From positions 1-64,000 of the forward strand of contig CAWHYZ010000004.1 in assembly GCA_963833605.1 (NCBI GenBank): a stretch of DNA of 64,000 bases. Reading direction: 5' to 3'. Of the stretch, positions 25,951 to 36,937 are shown one piece after another. This DNA is from JAFAXD01 sp963833605. GTDB taxonomy: Bacteria; Pseudomonadota; Alphaproteobacteria; Rhizobiales; Xanthobacteraceae. Below the pieces are notes generated by a model that was not told where the DNA came from, made no database searches, and saw only the letters and a program-made list of their open reading frames with translations. Position 1 is the first letter of the stretch. The number at the start of each line of letters is the position of its first letter. The position numbers and the translations under genes were made by a program.

Positions 25951-27388
25951 ATGAAAACTCTGGCCTTCCTCATCCTCGCCCGCGTTTCGACATCGCGCAC
26001 GGCCATTGTTCAGCGCTATGACGTGACGATGGTCGCCGTGTTTGCGGTGCTGTGCGCCTTCTATAGCGCCTGGCCGGTCTGGCGCGCGTTCTTTCCGCTC
26101 GAGATCGACATCAAGGAGCCTTGGAACGCCTATCACACCGACGCCGTGCTGCACGACGGCCAGCTCTATCCCGATCTTTCGGGCCTCGTCGCCAACAACT
26201 ACCCGCCGCTCTGGTACTACCTGACAGGCGCCCTCGCCGGCTTTGGCCTCGACGCAATCTACATCGGCCGCGCTCTGTCCTTCGCCGCGCTCCTCGCCCT
26301 GGCCGCCATCATCGCGCTCTTGATCCGCCGCTTCAATGCCGGTTGGCCGGCTGCGGCCCTGGGCGGCTTCTTCTTTCTGGGAACGATGGTCCGGTTTGCC
26401 GACTGGTACGTCGCGATGAACGACCCCCACCTGCCGGCGCTCGCAATCATGATGGCCGCATTGCTGTGGTTCTTGCATCGCGATCCAGCTCGAAGCGTAG
26501 AACTGCCGATCCTGCTCATGGTGGTGGCTGGATTTTTCAAGCAGGCCCTGGTGGCGATCCCCGCGATGGCGCTGTTTCTCGTGGCCCGCCACAGTCCACG
26601 CCGTGCCCTGCGCGCCGCGCTCATCGCGGGCGCGAGCGTGGCAGCCGCGGTTGTCCTGTTCGCGGCCATCTACGGGATGTCGTTCGTGGATCAGATCTTT
26701 TTTTATCCGCGCGAAATCTCGATCAAGCGCGCCTGGAACAGCCTGGCGCGGATCGGCATGCTCGCGCCGGCGCTGGCGTTCTGGGCGGTCTGGATATGGC
26801 ACGATCGCCGCAGTGAAGCTGCGCGCTTCAGCACAACGTTCGTGCTGTTCGCGCTCGCGGCCTATCTTTTGCAAAAGCTCGGCGCCGGCGTCGACGTCAA
26901 TGCGGCCTTCGAGCTTTACGCCGCGTCGCAGTCGCCATTGGGCTCGCGTTCGATTGCATCGCCAGCGTGCCGGTGTTCTGGGGGATGGGCATTAAGACAC
27001 GGCGGTCGGGCTTGATCGGCGTGCTCGCGCTCGGCCTCCTCGCCGCCCCCGGACTTGAGCCGTACCTGCTGTTTATCAGTCCGGACTACCGCGCGCAGTT
27101 TTCGCACAACGCCGCCGTGATGCGGTCAGAGGTCGCGCGCATTGCCGCGATCCGGGGGCCGTGCTCTGCACCATCGACAGCGTATGCCGCGCGGCCGGCA
27201 AACCGTTCACCTACGACGTATTCTTCGTCGGTCAGAAGAGCGCGACCGGGCGCCTGACCGCATCCGACTGGAACACCAGGGTCAGTGCGCAAGGCATCCG
27301 CTACGAGGCAATCGACCCCGCCGCTTCCATGCGCTCCCTACAGCGGCAGTTGTCCTACGGACGCACGCCATCGCTAGCGCGCCCATAA
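25951..27388 (+). pseudogene. Polytopic GT-C (ArnT/PMT-like) glycosyltransferase, two frameshifts
   Basis: A membrane protein of about 478 residues when repaired. The N-terminal part (from 25,951) has a first transmembrane helix, then a large loop with LEIDIKEPWNAYHTDA, the acidic GT-C signature (Asp-Glu next to a Trp/Tyr), VANNYPPLWYYLTG and at least eight hydrophobic helices. Near 26,930 the frame shifts (continuing as VAVAIGLAFDCIASVPVFWGMG), and at the G5 run 27,154-27,158 it shifts again (LCTIDSVCRAAGKPFTYDVFFVGQ). It ends at 27,388, overlapping the convergent gene by 15 bp. A polyprenyl-phosphate-sugar-dependent transferase is likely. Both shifts could be errors. Confidence 0.7.
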
Positions 27389-28612
27389 TTCTCGCGATGC
27401 GAGCCGTGCTCCCTCGGCAAGCGATTTCAGCTTCGCCCACTGAATGCTCGGATGGACACGCACCACGTTGTAGCTCTGGGAGAAGCCGCAATCGGTACCG
27501 GCGATGACATTTTCACGACCAACCAGGTTGGCGAAGTTCTTGATCCGCCAAGCCACCAGCTCAGGGTGCTCCACCACATTGGTTGAATGGGTGACGACGC
27601 CGGGAATCAGGATCTTGCCATCGGGCAGCTTCACGTCCTTCCACACCTGCCATTCGTGCTCGTGCCGCGGGTTGGCAGCCTCGAGCGAATAGGCCTGCGC
27701 GCGCACCTTCAAGACAAGATCGACCAGGGTCTTGAGTGGGATATCAGTCGTATGAGGCGCATTCCAGCTGCCCCAACAGACATGATAGCGGACGCGATCC
27801 GCGGGGATACCCTCGAGCGCGTAATTGAGAAGGTCGATCCGGCTCTCGCAATATTTGTGAACATCCTTCTGGCTCATCTCGCCCAACAGCCGGTCGTATT
27901 CGTGGGCGAGGAATGCATCATCGAGCTGGATCAGGAATCCCGCGTCGACGATCGCCCGATACTCCTCCTTGAGCGCATCGGCGAGCGCGGTGACGACCGC
28001 GTCTTCGTTGGGATAGTGACTGTTGATCCAAAGCCCGCGCGCGCTCATCGGCGCCGCGACCGGCAAAAAGGCCTCCTCGACCTTGGCGCCCGCGAGCGCG
28101 GCCTTGAAATTGTCTATGTCCTGTTTGATTGCCGTCTGACCGCGGTAGCTGATCGGCCCGGTGCATTCCCAAACCATCTTGCGGCCGCCGGCCGGTGTCG
28201 GCCCCTCCTGGCGCAGCGCGGGCTTGCCGGGGGTCGGCGGCAGCCAATCATAGTACTGGACGATGTTGTAGGCGGCATAGAACTCGGGAAACTTCTCAGC
28301 CTCCCGGATCAGATGCACCGGGTTGAATTCCCGCTCGCCCGGTTTCACGTCACGATGCACAAAACCGCCGAGACGCTCGGCCACGTATCTGATCCAGCCG
28401 GCCTTGCCGTATTCACCGTCGCTGATGACATCGACCCCCGCCTCGGCCTGCTGGCGCACGACGTTGGCAACCTCCTGCCGCAGGGTCTTGGCGAACGCGG
28501 CGGCGTCATAGGGAAGATCCTGCTCGCGTGCCGCCATGACATCGCGAATTGCCGGCGGTCGCACCAGACTGCCGACATGGGTAACAAGAATACGGTCGGC
28601 GCTCCGCTTCAT
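27374..28612 (-). CDS. MetE-C-like (cobalamin-independent methionine synthase family) protein
   Basis: A 412-residue single-barrel protein of the cobalamin-independent methionine synthase II/UROD-MetE superfamily. It has DRILVTHVGSLVRP at the N-terminus, AGVDVISDGEYGK, the strand VRYHVCWGSWN and C-terminal EHPELVAWRIKNFANLVGRENVIAGTDCGFS with the zinc-site Cys (TDCGF) as in MetE. It lacks the N-terminal half of true MetE (about 750 residues). Relatives transfer methyl groups between corrinoid-free donors and thiols or act on catabolic substrates; the reaction here is unknown. ATG 28,612 follows GGGAGGAAG and was preferred over the longer frame to 28,672. Confidence 0.85.
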   Translation of the reverse strand: MKRSADRILVTHVGSLVRPPAIRDVMAAREQDLPYDAAAFAKTLRQEVANVVRQQAEAGVDVISDGEYGKAGWIRYVAERLGGFVHRDVKPGEREFNPVHLIREAEKFPEFYAAYNIVQYYDWLPPTPGKPALRQEGPTPAGGRKMVWECTGPISYRGQTAIKQDIDNFKAALAGAKVEEAFLPVAAPMSARGLWINSHYPNEDAVVTALADALKEEYRAIVDAGFLIQLDDAFLAHEYDRLLGEMSQKDVHKYCESRIDLLNYALEGIPADRVRYHVCWGSWNAPHTTDIPLKTLVDLVLKVRAQAYSLEAANPRHEHEWQVWKDVKLPDGKILIPGVVTHSTNVVEHPELVAWRIKNFANLVGRENVIAGTDCGFSQSYNVVRVHPSIQWAKLKSLAEGARLASRELWAR

Positions 28613-28853
28613 GGCGTCTTCCTCCCTCGATGGTCCGCGGCCCACCGCAGCTTTGCGCGGCTTAAGGCCCATGACTTGCGGTCATACCTATCCGGGGGCG
28701 GCCTTTCACTCAACATGGGCGAGAACAAGCCCAGTCGCTCATCCGTGTGACTTGCGCAACCTCCCGGAGAAGACTTTTTGCGTGCGGGGCGATCTACCGC
28801 ACGGACGACGCGCGCGGCCGAACTCGGGCTTGCGCCTTGCCCCGGCTCAGAGC

Positions 28854-29321
28854 ATGAATGAATGTCCGGGCGACCAGTGGAGACTTGGCAGGCGCTTGAT
28901 GCAGCATGATGACTACGACAGTGTCGTCGCTGATGCCGACAGGCTGGGGGACGACGCCCAGATGTTCGAGCTCGCGCCGGTCTCGCTCTGGGTCGAAGAT
29001 TACAGCCAGGTCAAGGCGTTGTTTGCGGACTGGCGGCGCGCCGGCGTCAGTAAGCTGCGAGATTTCCTGCATGAAGATCCTGAGCGAGTGAAGGCCTGCT
29101 CGGCGCGCATCCACGTCCTCAAGGTCAACCAGCGCACGTTATCGTTGTTCGAGGCCCATGATCTCCCTCACCTTGTACAAAACCTCGGTCGCGTGTTCCG
29201 CGACGACATGCTTCACGCTCACGTGGACGAGCTCGTGCAGCTGTGGGAAGGGCAGTCGCAGTTCTTCAGCCACACCGTGAGAGCATTAATTGATATGCTA
29301 AGTTTGGCTTGCGAAGGCTAA
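28854..29321 (+). pseudogene. 5' half of PAS-PAS-GGDEF diguanylate cyclase gene, split by insertion
   Basis: N-terminal part of a sensor: a PAS-like domain beginning QMFELAPVSLWVEDYSQVKALFADW...HVLKVNQRTLSLFEAHD...VDELVQLWEGQSQFFSHTV. Homology ends at CACACCGTGA (29,271-29,280); then 13 island-encoded codons lead to a stop at 29,321. The second PAS domain of the same gene, and its GGDEF domain, lie at 44,065-45,314. The two PAS domains resemble each other closely (both have FELSPVSLWVED-type starts). ATG 28,899 is an equally possible start. Confidence 0.8.
29271..29280 (+). repeat. Left attachment repeat (attL core)
   Basis: CACACCGTGA, identical to 44,055-44,064. The flanking bases also match partly (TTCTTCAGC at left, TTATTCTCA at right). 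Deleting the DNA between the copies fuses the two halves of the GGDEF gene in frame as FSHTV-NYTLSG. Confidence 0.75.
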
Positions 29322-29399
29322 CATACATTTGAACTATAGCGCAGTTCGAGATTTGACTGCTGCAAAGCGGTGGCGATTGAGCGGAAATTAATTACTGGG

Positions 29400-29433
29400 C
29401 GCTGTTGCCTCAGCAACGCTGTTGCCTCAGCAA
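29400..29433 (+). repeat. 17-bp tandem duplication
   Basis: CGCTGTTGCCTCAGCAA occurs twice in direct, exact tandem just inside the left end of the element. Each unit contains a TTGCCTCAGCAA imperfect palindrome (TTGC...GCAA). Confidence 0.75.
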
Positions 29434-29689
29434 ATACTCTCTCTAAATCAAGGTGTCATAGGCGTGATAAGTGTCATAATGGTTGCAGCACAGGGGTTTC
29501 TTGCATGACGCATATGGCGTCTATGGCGCTTGAATATCGGGCTACGGCGACGAAAGCGCACTGGCGGGCTTACTCTGTGAACACTGCAGGTTCAGTGAAG
29601 GTTGAAGGCTGCTCGTGCGACGAGCTAAAGGGGGAAAGTAGATGACTAAGTCACGCACGTGTGGCACTGACGGTGCGGACTGAGGATTA

Positions 29690-30110
29690 CTGGCTACGCG
29701 CTTTTGGCTTCAGCAAGGAACGGCTTATCATTTCGCGGAAACGGCGCGGGATTTCATCATCAAAAAACTTTTCAACGTAGTCACTCGTGCGCGTTCGTTG
29801 CGGATCAGTTCATAGAACTGATCTTTCAGGGATTTATATTCGCTACAGTTGCTCGCAAGACATCTGGCGCGGCAAGGTCGCCGCTTCAAGGCTAACTCGA
29901 CTCTGTTGCACAATGTTAAGGGCAACTTGGTGTATGAAACTTTCGCGACGCGAGATTTAGTTGACGATCTCGATAGTAGAGCGCGCGCACGCGCAGCTCG
30001 CGCGCAATGCCTCAGTGTCATTGGAGGGCAGGCGCTGCAGAGTGTACGATTAGGCATTGGGCTAAGTCGATACAAAAGAGCGTCGCACTTCATAGCGGGC
30101 TCTATAGAAT
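29690..30110 (-). pseudogene. Unidentified decayed coding sequence
   Basis: The minus strand keeps coding-like stretches in alternating frames: LKDQFYELIRNE, then RTSDYVEKFFDDEIPRRFREMI, then SRSLLKPKA. I do not recognise the protein. A one- or two-base deletion near 29,790 separates two frames that otherwise join smoothly, so this looks like the eroded end of a real gene. Confidence 0.4.
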
Positions 30111-30711
30111 ACTAGGAAGATATAGGGGGGCGTGTTGGGGTGTTTGCGTCTCATCTCGGGTAACAGCGCTGGCGGATTACACGACTTTGTGTAAGTATGG
30201 TAGGCACTATTCTCGACCTCAACTGGATGAATTTAGTGTCTATGAACAACGCACTTAACACGAAACATGTGTTGTATTCAGCTGGTGTTACATTGAAGAT
30301 ACAGGAACGGCAGGGCGGTGCGAGGGCGGTCTCGCACGCTCAGTGGGGAGAGAGCTAATTCAATGTTTTTGATGTCAACGTCACGAACGATTATTGTGAT
30401 GCGATCTCTCGCACGTTTTGTTGTAGAATTTTATGAGGCTATAAGTTCAATAAATGTGAGGTGCGCTTAGAACGCGCGCAGGCGTCTCTCGCGTTTGATA
30501 GTGGTCTGGTTCGAAAATCTCGAGGGCCAGATCGGTAACACGCAACGGATGCGATGGCCGCATAAGTCATGAAAAAATAGACGTTGTTGCTATGTAGTTC
30601 GCAATGGCAGGACGCACGGTGGAGGAAAGTGGCATGACGTTCTCTTCAGCGGCTAATAAGACGCTCGCCTGTTGGAGAGCATATAGGCGGGCAGGCGGGG
30701 TGCTTAAGAGT
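30111..30711. other. Eroded non-coding DNA in island
   Basis: AT-rich, full of stops in all frames; no gene, repeat or RNA recognised. It lies between two decayed genes and probably represents more eroded sequence. Confidence 0.4.
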
Positions 30712-31660
30712 TCATTCGATGACTCGTAGGCGCGGGCGAGAAGAGATTGATGGAAATGGTAGAGGCTAAGAGACTTGGCGGTTTTGAGGTTGATCACAAG
30801 CTCGAACTTAGTCGGCAGCTCGACAGGAAGATAAGCGGGTAGCGCGCTCTCATGATCTTATAGACGTAATAGGCGCTCTCGGAAAGTTGTCGCGATAGTA
30901 GACGCTATAGCTCATGAGCGCACTCTATAGACGTTCTCGCGGATGCTGAAGACGTAGGCACTCTTGCAGTCAGCGCGCATAGGCAATTTTCAGACTTAGG
31001 CAAACAACATGGGATCAGAGGGGACGTACGCTTGACTGACATCGGACTTCGTGAAGTGTAGAAGAAGCGGCTAACGTCGCGCGGTGCAGTAACAGCGACG
31101 GCGACAAGTTACACGGACAATTTGGTAGCGCGGTCTCAGCCTCTTGTTACATAAGTCACCTGGTGCTTTCAGTGTAGAGCATTCAATCTTCAAACGGACA
31201 GGGATGAGTTCGCGGCAGAGCGCAATCTGTTTACGGACTAACACTCGATTGTAGGCAGAACGCGGGTCACGTTGCTTCGGTAGCGCATAACTGGCGATCA
31301 GCGCTGACCGATAGGATCGCTTAATAGGGGACACACGATTGGAATTTCGGCTGTAGCGTGCGGAACGATGCGCGCTACGCGAACGTCTCGGCGAGGATGA
31401 GATCAGGCTTCAACACGGCCAGTTCTTCGGCGAGTGCCGGCAAGCGCCCCAACATCCCATCGCGTAGCGCTCTATGATGATGTAATAGCGTCGCTAGCTC
31501 TACGGAGCTCTTGGAGAAGACATACGAACACTCGCGGTTTAGTTGTTGGCGGGCTTGGAGGTAGCGGACAGGAACGCGATCTGAAACGGCAGGCTTTGGC
31601 TCTGCCTCGCGCGGCAAAGCTGCGGAGCACGGACGCGGCTCAGCGAAGGCGCGCAATGAA
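30712..31660 (-). pseudogene. Heavily eroded ABC_sub_bind-family binding-protein gene
   Basis: The 3' end (stop 30,712-30,714) aligns base by base with the ends of the genes at 3 and 18,650: TCATTCGATGAC, a GGCGCGGGCGAG block, TTGAGGTTGATCACAAGCTC and CGGCAGCTCGACAGG. Further upstream the minus strand shows GMLGRLPALAEELAVLKPDLILAE (near 31,380-31,450), the N-terminal lobe of the family. Frameshifts and stops are frequent, many of them new TAG triplets. Total length about 950 bp agrees with a full-length ancestor. Confidence 0.7.
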
Positions 31661-31749
31661 GGCGCGCGCCTCATGGCTATCTACAGAAGGACGGCTAGGC
31701 TCACGTCGCAGTACGGCCACGGGCGCTGAACGCTGAACCTGTTGGGCGC

Positions 31750-32290
31750 GGGCAGCGTCCTAGCTCAACAGCGAGATCATAGAGAGATAGACGCGTAGCT
31801 CTGCGCGATAGACGCGAGCGTCTCGCGAGCGGCGCGACGTTTGATAGCTCGGCACGCTGATAGGGCGAGAGCTTGGGCTTGCGGCAGAACTTAACGCGGT
31901 TTGCCATAGCACGCTTGCGGCAGTCGCAGTGCGCTCGCGGATAAGCTCACGCTCGAATTCCGCTATGCGCGAGCATGGTAGAGAGCAATAGTTCTGAGGG
32001 CTCCCAGTGTCACACAGAAGGGTCCTGAGCGACGCGGAACGTGGCGCGGCTTGCTAGATAAGATAGATCAGGTAGAGCAGCTCAGGGTAGAGCGCGCAAG
32101 CGGATAGAGCTTGGTCACACGACGACATGCTGGCTTGAGTGAAGTCATAGCTTCGCAAGCTGCGGTCGGTCTGCGCGGACACGCTGATATTCTCGCGATA
32201 GATCGCTGCGCACGGCGGCCTTCAGCGCTTCGATTGGCAGGTCAGAGCTTGATACTGCGTAGAGACAAGTGCGTAGCTAATAGTGCTCAT
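31750..32290 (-). pseudogene. Eroded serine resolvase/invertase gene
   Basis: From ATG 32,290 the minus strand reads MSTISYALVSTQYQAL, then in shifted frames IEALKAA, IYRENIS and RTDR, matching the resolvase start (FGYARVSTDGQTLDAQ...IYREKVSGARTDRP). Near 31,980 it shows AEFERELIRER, and near 31,880 ANRVKFCRKPKLSPYQRAE, the conserved region before the C-terminal HTH. At least five frameshifts. It is probably the recombinase of a former Tn3-like or small integrative unit. Confidence 0.7.
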
Positions 32291-32292
32291 AA

Positions 32293-32979
32293 ATCCTCAT
32301 TTCACAAGTAACATTCACAAATAGTAACACATTGAAAAACTTGTACAGAATTATATTGTAAAACTCCTAAATTTTGCAAAGAAACGGACGGATAGATCTA
32401 TCAAAGACACGCGCGTAAGTCAGAATGTCGCAGCAACGGGGGAGGCGACGATGAAAGACCTCACAGCGACGCATACGCTTGGTTCACAACTATAGGGGCA
32501 GTTAGAAGCTCATGATTGACGTAGCGACGAGCCACTGCGCAGGCACAAGGCATGGCTGATCTGGCGATAGTTGCGTAGTGATCATCGCTATCACAGGCGC
32601 GAACAGATGGAAGGGTTGGGTTTCAAAATTACAACAGTAAATAGTAACTGACGCGCTAGGTGGGATAGCTACGCGCCAGAAAAACTCACGGCGGGCTTCT
32701 CGAAGTCACGGAGGCGCTATGGTGTAGTTTCACTGAAAATCAGATACGCGGTGGCTTCTGTGAAGGATCGCAGCTCATGCCGCGACGGGATAATAAGGCC
32801 AATGATCGCGGAGCTGTTATTGGGCGACACGGCGGTTTCTGTAAGTCTGGCGGTTATTGCTGCAGATGCTAACTGTGGTAGTTGTAACTAGACGATCAAT
32901 TCTATGAAACAGGCGGTTATGGAACGGATGATTGGTTGGCGGATTCTTGTTTGCGATTGGTTGAACGAGGAATGTCATC
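32293..32979. other. Eroded non-coding DNA before IS630 remnant
   Basis: About 690 bp, AT-rich at its left, with no gene recognised. The left end of the IS630 element must lie in its last ~50-100 bp but I cannot define its inverted repeat. Confidence 0.35.
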
Positions 32980-34113
32980 ATGGCGAAGTGGCGGCAAGCG
33001 GTAGAGTTGGCGCTGAACGATGCGGAGATTGAAGCATTGACGGCTCTGTGCGGTATGGACGGAACTAGCAAGCGGGGTGTGCGGGCCGCGATGCTGCTTG
33101 CCTATCGCGAGCAGGCGTGTTCTTTGCGGTGGGACAAAGACTTGGCGTGCACTATCAGACGGTACAGCGTTGCGTGGAGCGGGCGCTGGCCTATGGCGCG
33201 CTGGCGGCTCTCGACGACGGACGCGACAGGGCAAGGAGCGGTGATCACGCGCAGGCTAAGGCTGGTTGGTGTTTTGGCGTGCGACAAGGCGAAAGAGCAT
33301 GGCTATGCACGAGCTGTGGACGACGCGGCTTTTGGCTCGTATGCGCGCGAGCACGGCAGCGCGGCGGGTCACGAATGTCTCGCTTATCTGGTACAGGGCA
33401 CGGTCTGCAAGATACTCGGCAACGAGGACATCAAGCCGCACAAGGTGCGCTACTATCTTGAAAATCGCGACGCGGAGTTTGAACAGAAGATGGCGGAGGT
33501 TCTGTGCGTCTACGGCGAGGTACAGGTCTGAAAAAAGCCACGCTCGCTCGAAGAAGTCGCAGAAGTCGGTCGCGATTGTGTCTATGATGAGAAGCAGGGA
33601 ATATCGGCGATCGCGACGACGGCGCGGATTTGCGCTTGAGCTCGGACTGCATGCGAGCTTCGCGCGGGATCATGAGTACAAGCGCTATGGCACGCTCAGC
33701 CTGTTGGCAGGGATCGATCTGCTCACGGAAAGGTGCACGCGCTCGTTGAGATCGCCACGCAGCGCGAGTTCATAGAATTCCTCAAGCTCCTCGATGCCGC
33801 CTATTCGGCGGTACCGCGATCAAGCTGATCTCGACAATCATTCCGCACACATCTCGAAGGAAACCAGAGCCTGGCTCGACACACGACGGGCAGGCCGCTT
33901 AGACTTTACTTCACGCGCAAGCACGGCTCTTCGCTCAACCTCATCGAGGGCTTCTTCTCTAAATTCGCTCGCTCAGTCTGCGTCACATCAGAGTGACCTC
34001 AAAGCACGAACTCAAACAACGCATCATGGCAGGCATAGACAACGTCAATCGCTATGCAGTCATACACACGTGGTCTACAAGCTCGCGTGGCTGTCTGATA
34101 CGATTCGAACTAT
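32980..34113 (+). pseudogene. IS630-family transposase remnant
   Basis: Starts MAKWRQAVELALNDAEIEALTAL and continues through changing frames with recognisable IS630 blocks: FFAVGQRLGVHYQTVQRCVERALAYG (33,117), ACDKAKEHGY, AGHECLAYLVQGTVCKILG, EDIKPHKVRYYLENRDAEFEQKMAEVLCVYGEVQV, then LSLLAGIDLLT, DNHSAHISKETRAWL (second catalytic Asp region) and LIEGFFSKFARS, ending in HTWS. At least six frameshifts; not functional. The mobile copy inserted into the island, or arrived with it, before both decayed. Confidence 0.8.
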
Positions 34114-34439
34114 GGAAACGCTAATCTCAACAGGGGGTTTGCCAAACTGATCAGCGGTGATATCGACGATAGTCTATCTGTTTCAATCTATGCGTGGGAC
34201 TGCCGCTAGCATTTTCGCTCATGACGTACAGCGCGTCTGTGTAGCTCGCCTCGATCAGGTAGCGGCTCACAAGATGAGCGGTAGTTCGCAGCAACTCTGT
34301 GGAAAAGACTCAAGCTGCATGTCATAGGGACTCGACCTGCTGAAGTGCTCCAAGATATTGCGAAGGTCCGAAGCGATCTGAATAGCTTGGATTGTTCAGT
34401 CAGGTCATCTGTGGATGACATCGTCAACCTCGGGCTGTT
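34114..34439. other. Short non-coding interval
   Basis: About 325 bp between the IS630 remnant and the terminase. No gene recognised; all frames are short. Confidence 0.35.
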
Positions 34440-35860
34440 CTACAGCGTCATGAAGCTATCGCGCATGGGTTCCCGCTCGACCGGCCTGTAGGCTTTGTCA
34501 CAATCGCTTTCCGGATCAGGCTTTTTGGGCACGTAGCGCGGTCCGAAGCGGTCCATGAGCTGGCCGCATTCAGTCAGAGGGCGTCCACCATGTCGTCATG
34601 CTGGCCGTAGGGGAAGGGTAACAGCTCGATGCGCAGGTCGGATAGCCATGAAGCGGCAGCGGGCACGTAGAGGCCGGACAGCGACATGCGGCCGCGGATG
34701 GATTGAGCGCGGACGGCTTTGTCGCAGCGAGTGGGGAATTGCTCTCTGTAAGTCCAGGCCTGAGGCTCGATGGAACGGCGCTCGAGGAAGGGGCCAATGC
34801 CGGAAATGATCGACGTGTGTTCATGTGCCCAAAAGGCCGGCTTCAATTTACCACACCAGGTCGCAATAGGCATCGACCCATTCGCCGGGATGGCTTGCTT
34901 GCGCCATAGATCCACCAGGAACATGCGAGACTTGGCGTCGACGCCGATAATAGCGTGCACGGTGTAGTCGCCGCGGTCGAACGACACCGCGATAGCTGAG
35001 CGCCGTAGTAGTTGATGAACCGCAGGCAGCTCGATAACGTGCGGCTGCAACCACGCTTCCTTGAAATAGCATCCGGTCTCGGCGGTGGGCTCCTGCTGAT
35101 AGAGCGCGGACCAATCCTGCGGCGAGGTGTTGCTCTTGATGCGGTCTAAAGCGGCTTAGTCGAATTTCTCGGGCCATAACGCTTCCGTCCGAGGGAGACG
35201 GCCTTGAATTCGACCACCGTCCATTGATCGCCGCCGGCGGCCTGCTGGGCCAGGAGACGTCCCTACAGATCGTCATGATGCATACGATGATTGATGACGA
35301 CGATCGCACCGTTCTTTTCTAAGCGATTGTAAACCGTGCCTTGGTACCAATTGTGAACCGCCTTGCGTTCGACATCGGAACGCGCGTCGGCCATCGAACC
35401 AAACGGGTCATCGATCAGGAAGATATGAGCACCACGGCCCATGAGCGCAAAGCCAACACGACAGCGCATAATAGCTGCCGCCCTCGGTCATTGACCAGCG
35501 ACCGTTGGCCTGCAAATCTTCAGCCAATCGCGTATCGAAGATCTGTGAGTATTCCTGGCTGGCAATCAAATTACGAACGTCGCGCCCGAAATCCTCGGCG
35601 AGGGTGACGGAAGCCGACGCGCTGATGAATTGCCGCTCGGGATGGCGGCCGAGATACCAGGCGGGAAAACGACGAGAGGCTAATTCCGACTTCCCGTGTC
35701 GCGGGGGAACTAGCAGCATAAGCCGATCGATTTCGCCGCCTTCGACGCGTTCGAACTGCTCGGCGATCTGCCGGTGAAAGTTGGCCGTCACATAGCGCGC
35801 GTATGTGTACTCAGTGAAGCTGATCAAGCTTGTCTTCGCCGCTCGGCGTTAGCTTTCCGT
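34440..35860 (-). pseudogene. Phage terminase large subunit, frameshifted
   Basis: TerL packages phage DNA. Segments on the minus strand, in order: ISFTEYTYARYVTANFHRQIAEQFERVEGGEIDRLMLLVPPRHGKSE (Walker A-like PPRHGKSE), FISASASVTLAEDFGRDVRNLI, HIFLIDDPFGSMADA (Walker B), VVINHRMHHDDL, the nuclease domain (AVSFDRGDYTVHAIIGVDAKSRMFLVDLWR) with final PYGQHDDMVDAL, and a tail MDRFGPRYVPKKP ending at 34,440. At least four frameshifts. The presence of both ATPase and nuclease halves shows that a whole gene was once here. Confidence 0.85.
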
Positions 35861-36190
35861 CTCCGAAACCCTATTGGAGCGCGAGTAGTGAGGACGCTTC
35901 GAACTGATGCAATGATTTCGTCAAGTTGCTCATTGCTCATACCATCGAATAGAGGCTGCTCTTTCAAATGCAGCTGTCTCGGCAAGATTGACGCAATAAC
36001 CTTCAAATAAACGTCGGGCTGCTCGTCGCGGACCTTGGCGATGACCTTCTTGCCGTGCTCCACGAAGTCGTCGTGCAGCGCGAGAATGAATTTCTCGTTG
36101 AGCTTCTGACGGCTGCCGACAGGTCGGCCATTGGGGTTGCCGGATTGACCGGGTTGTATGGTGGAGTGGAAGGTTTGGTTGCGGCATTTT
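35824..36190 (-). pseudogene. DUF5681-like protein next to terminase, frameshifted
   Basis: Segments TKPSTPPYNP and, one frame away, GQSGNPNGRPVGSRQKLNEKFILALHDDFVEHGKKVIAKVRDEQPDVYLKVIASILPRQLHLKEQ join to a small protein with the NPxGRPxGS motif of DUF5681 proteins, which commonly precede terminase genes in alphaproteobacterial prophages; a small-terminase-like role is plausible. Its end overlaps the TerL start. Confidence 0.6.
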
Positions 36191-36937
36191 CAGTTTGTTG
36201 CAAAACTAAATATTTGCGTGTTATGTTTACAGATAGTTATATGGTGGATTATAGAAGTAGGGACGCGGGCGTATAATCAGAGGTAGTTGGCGTTGGGCGA
36301 GAAAGCACTGTTGAACACTGTCGGTCACGTGCGTGCGCAGCGATATATGTTGAATAGCTGCTAGTAGAAATATAGTAGGGCATGAGCGGTGACACGGCAG
36401 CGTTTTTGTATTAGGGGAGGGTTATGTAGCTTGTTAGGTAGAGGACGCGCAGAACATACAGGCGGTGTTGTGATACTATATTCTTATTGCGTGTGTTGTT
36501 ATGCGATAGCTTGAAGGTAGTTGTAGGCACGGGAGCGGCACTTAATTTGACGTAGAGTAGTAGAACGTTGAAAGCTGTGCGTTGCTCATTGCGGAAATGC
36601 AATGCTGGCGTTAAGACTCGGGGCGGTGGAGGGTAACTCGTTGAGATGTCTATCATAGATCAGCTCTCCGGATAGAGTTGCGGGTGGTTGGAGCGGTTAA
36701 CTAACAAAAAGTGGGGTGGCTTTGGACAAATTCAGCAAGATGCGGCTCGAGCTTTTAGTCTACATCAAACATTCGCGGGCAGCGAACACGGTTTTGCTTT
36801 AGGATCATCAGCGGCGGCAAGATGAGCGCTTACGAGAGGGCAGTCGTGGCGATACAAGATCGGTGGCACATACCCGACATTCTCAATGCCATCATGTGGG
36901 CGGAAGACGAATTTCATAACAGCTTCCTTTCATTGTT
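36191..36937. other. Non-coding interval in island
   Basis: About 750 bp, low GC, without a recognisable gene. It sits where portal/capsid genes could be expected in a complete prophage; nothing of them remains visible. Confidence 0.4.

Noticed and set aside
29400..29433. Start of a CRISPR array
   Set aside because: Only two 17-bp units, directly adjacent with no spacer, and no cas genes anywhere in the window.
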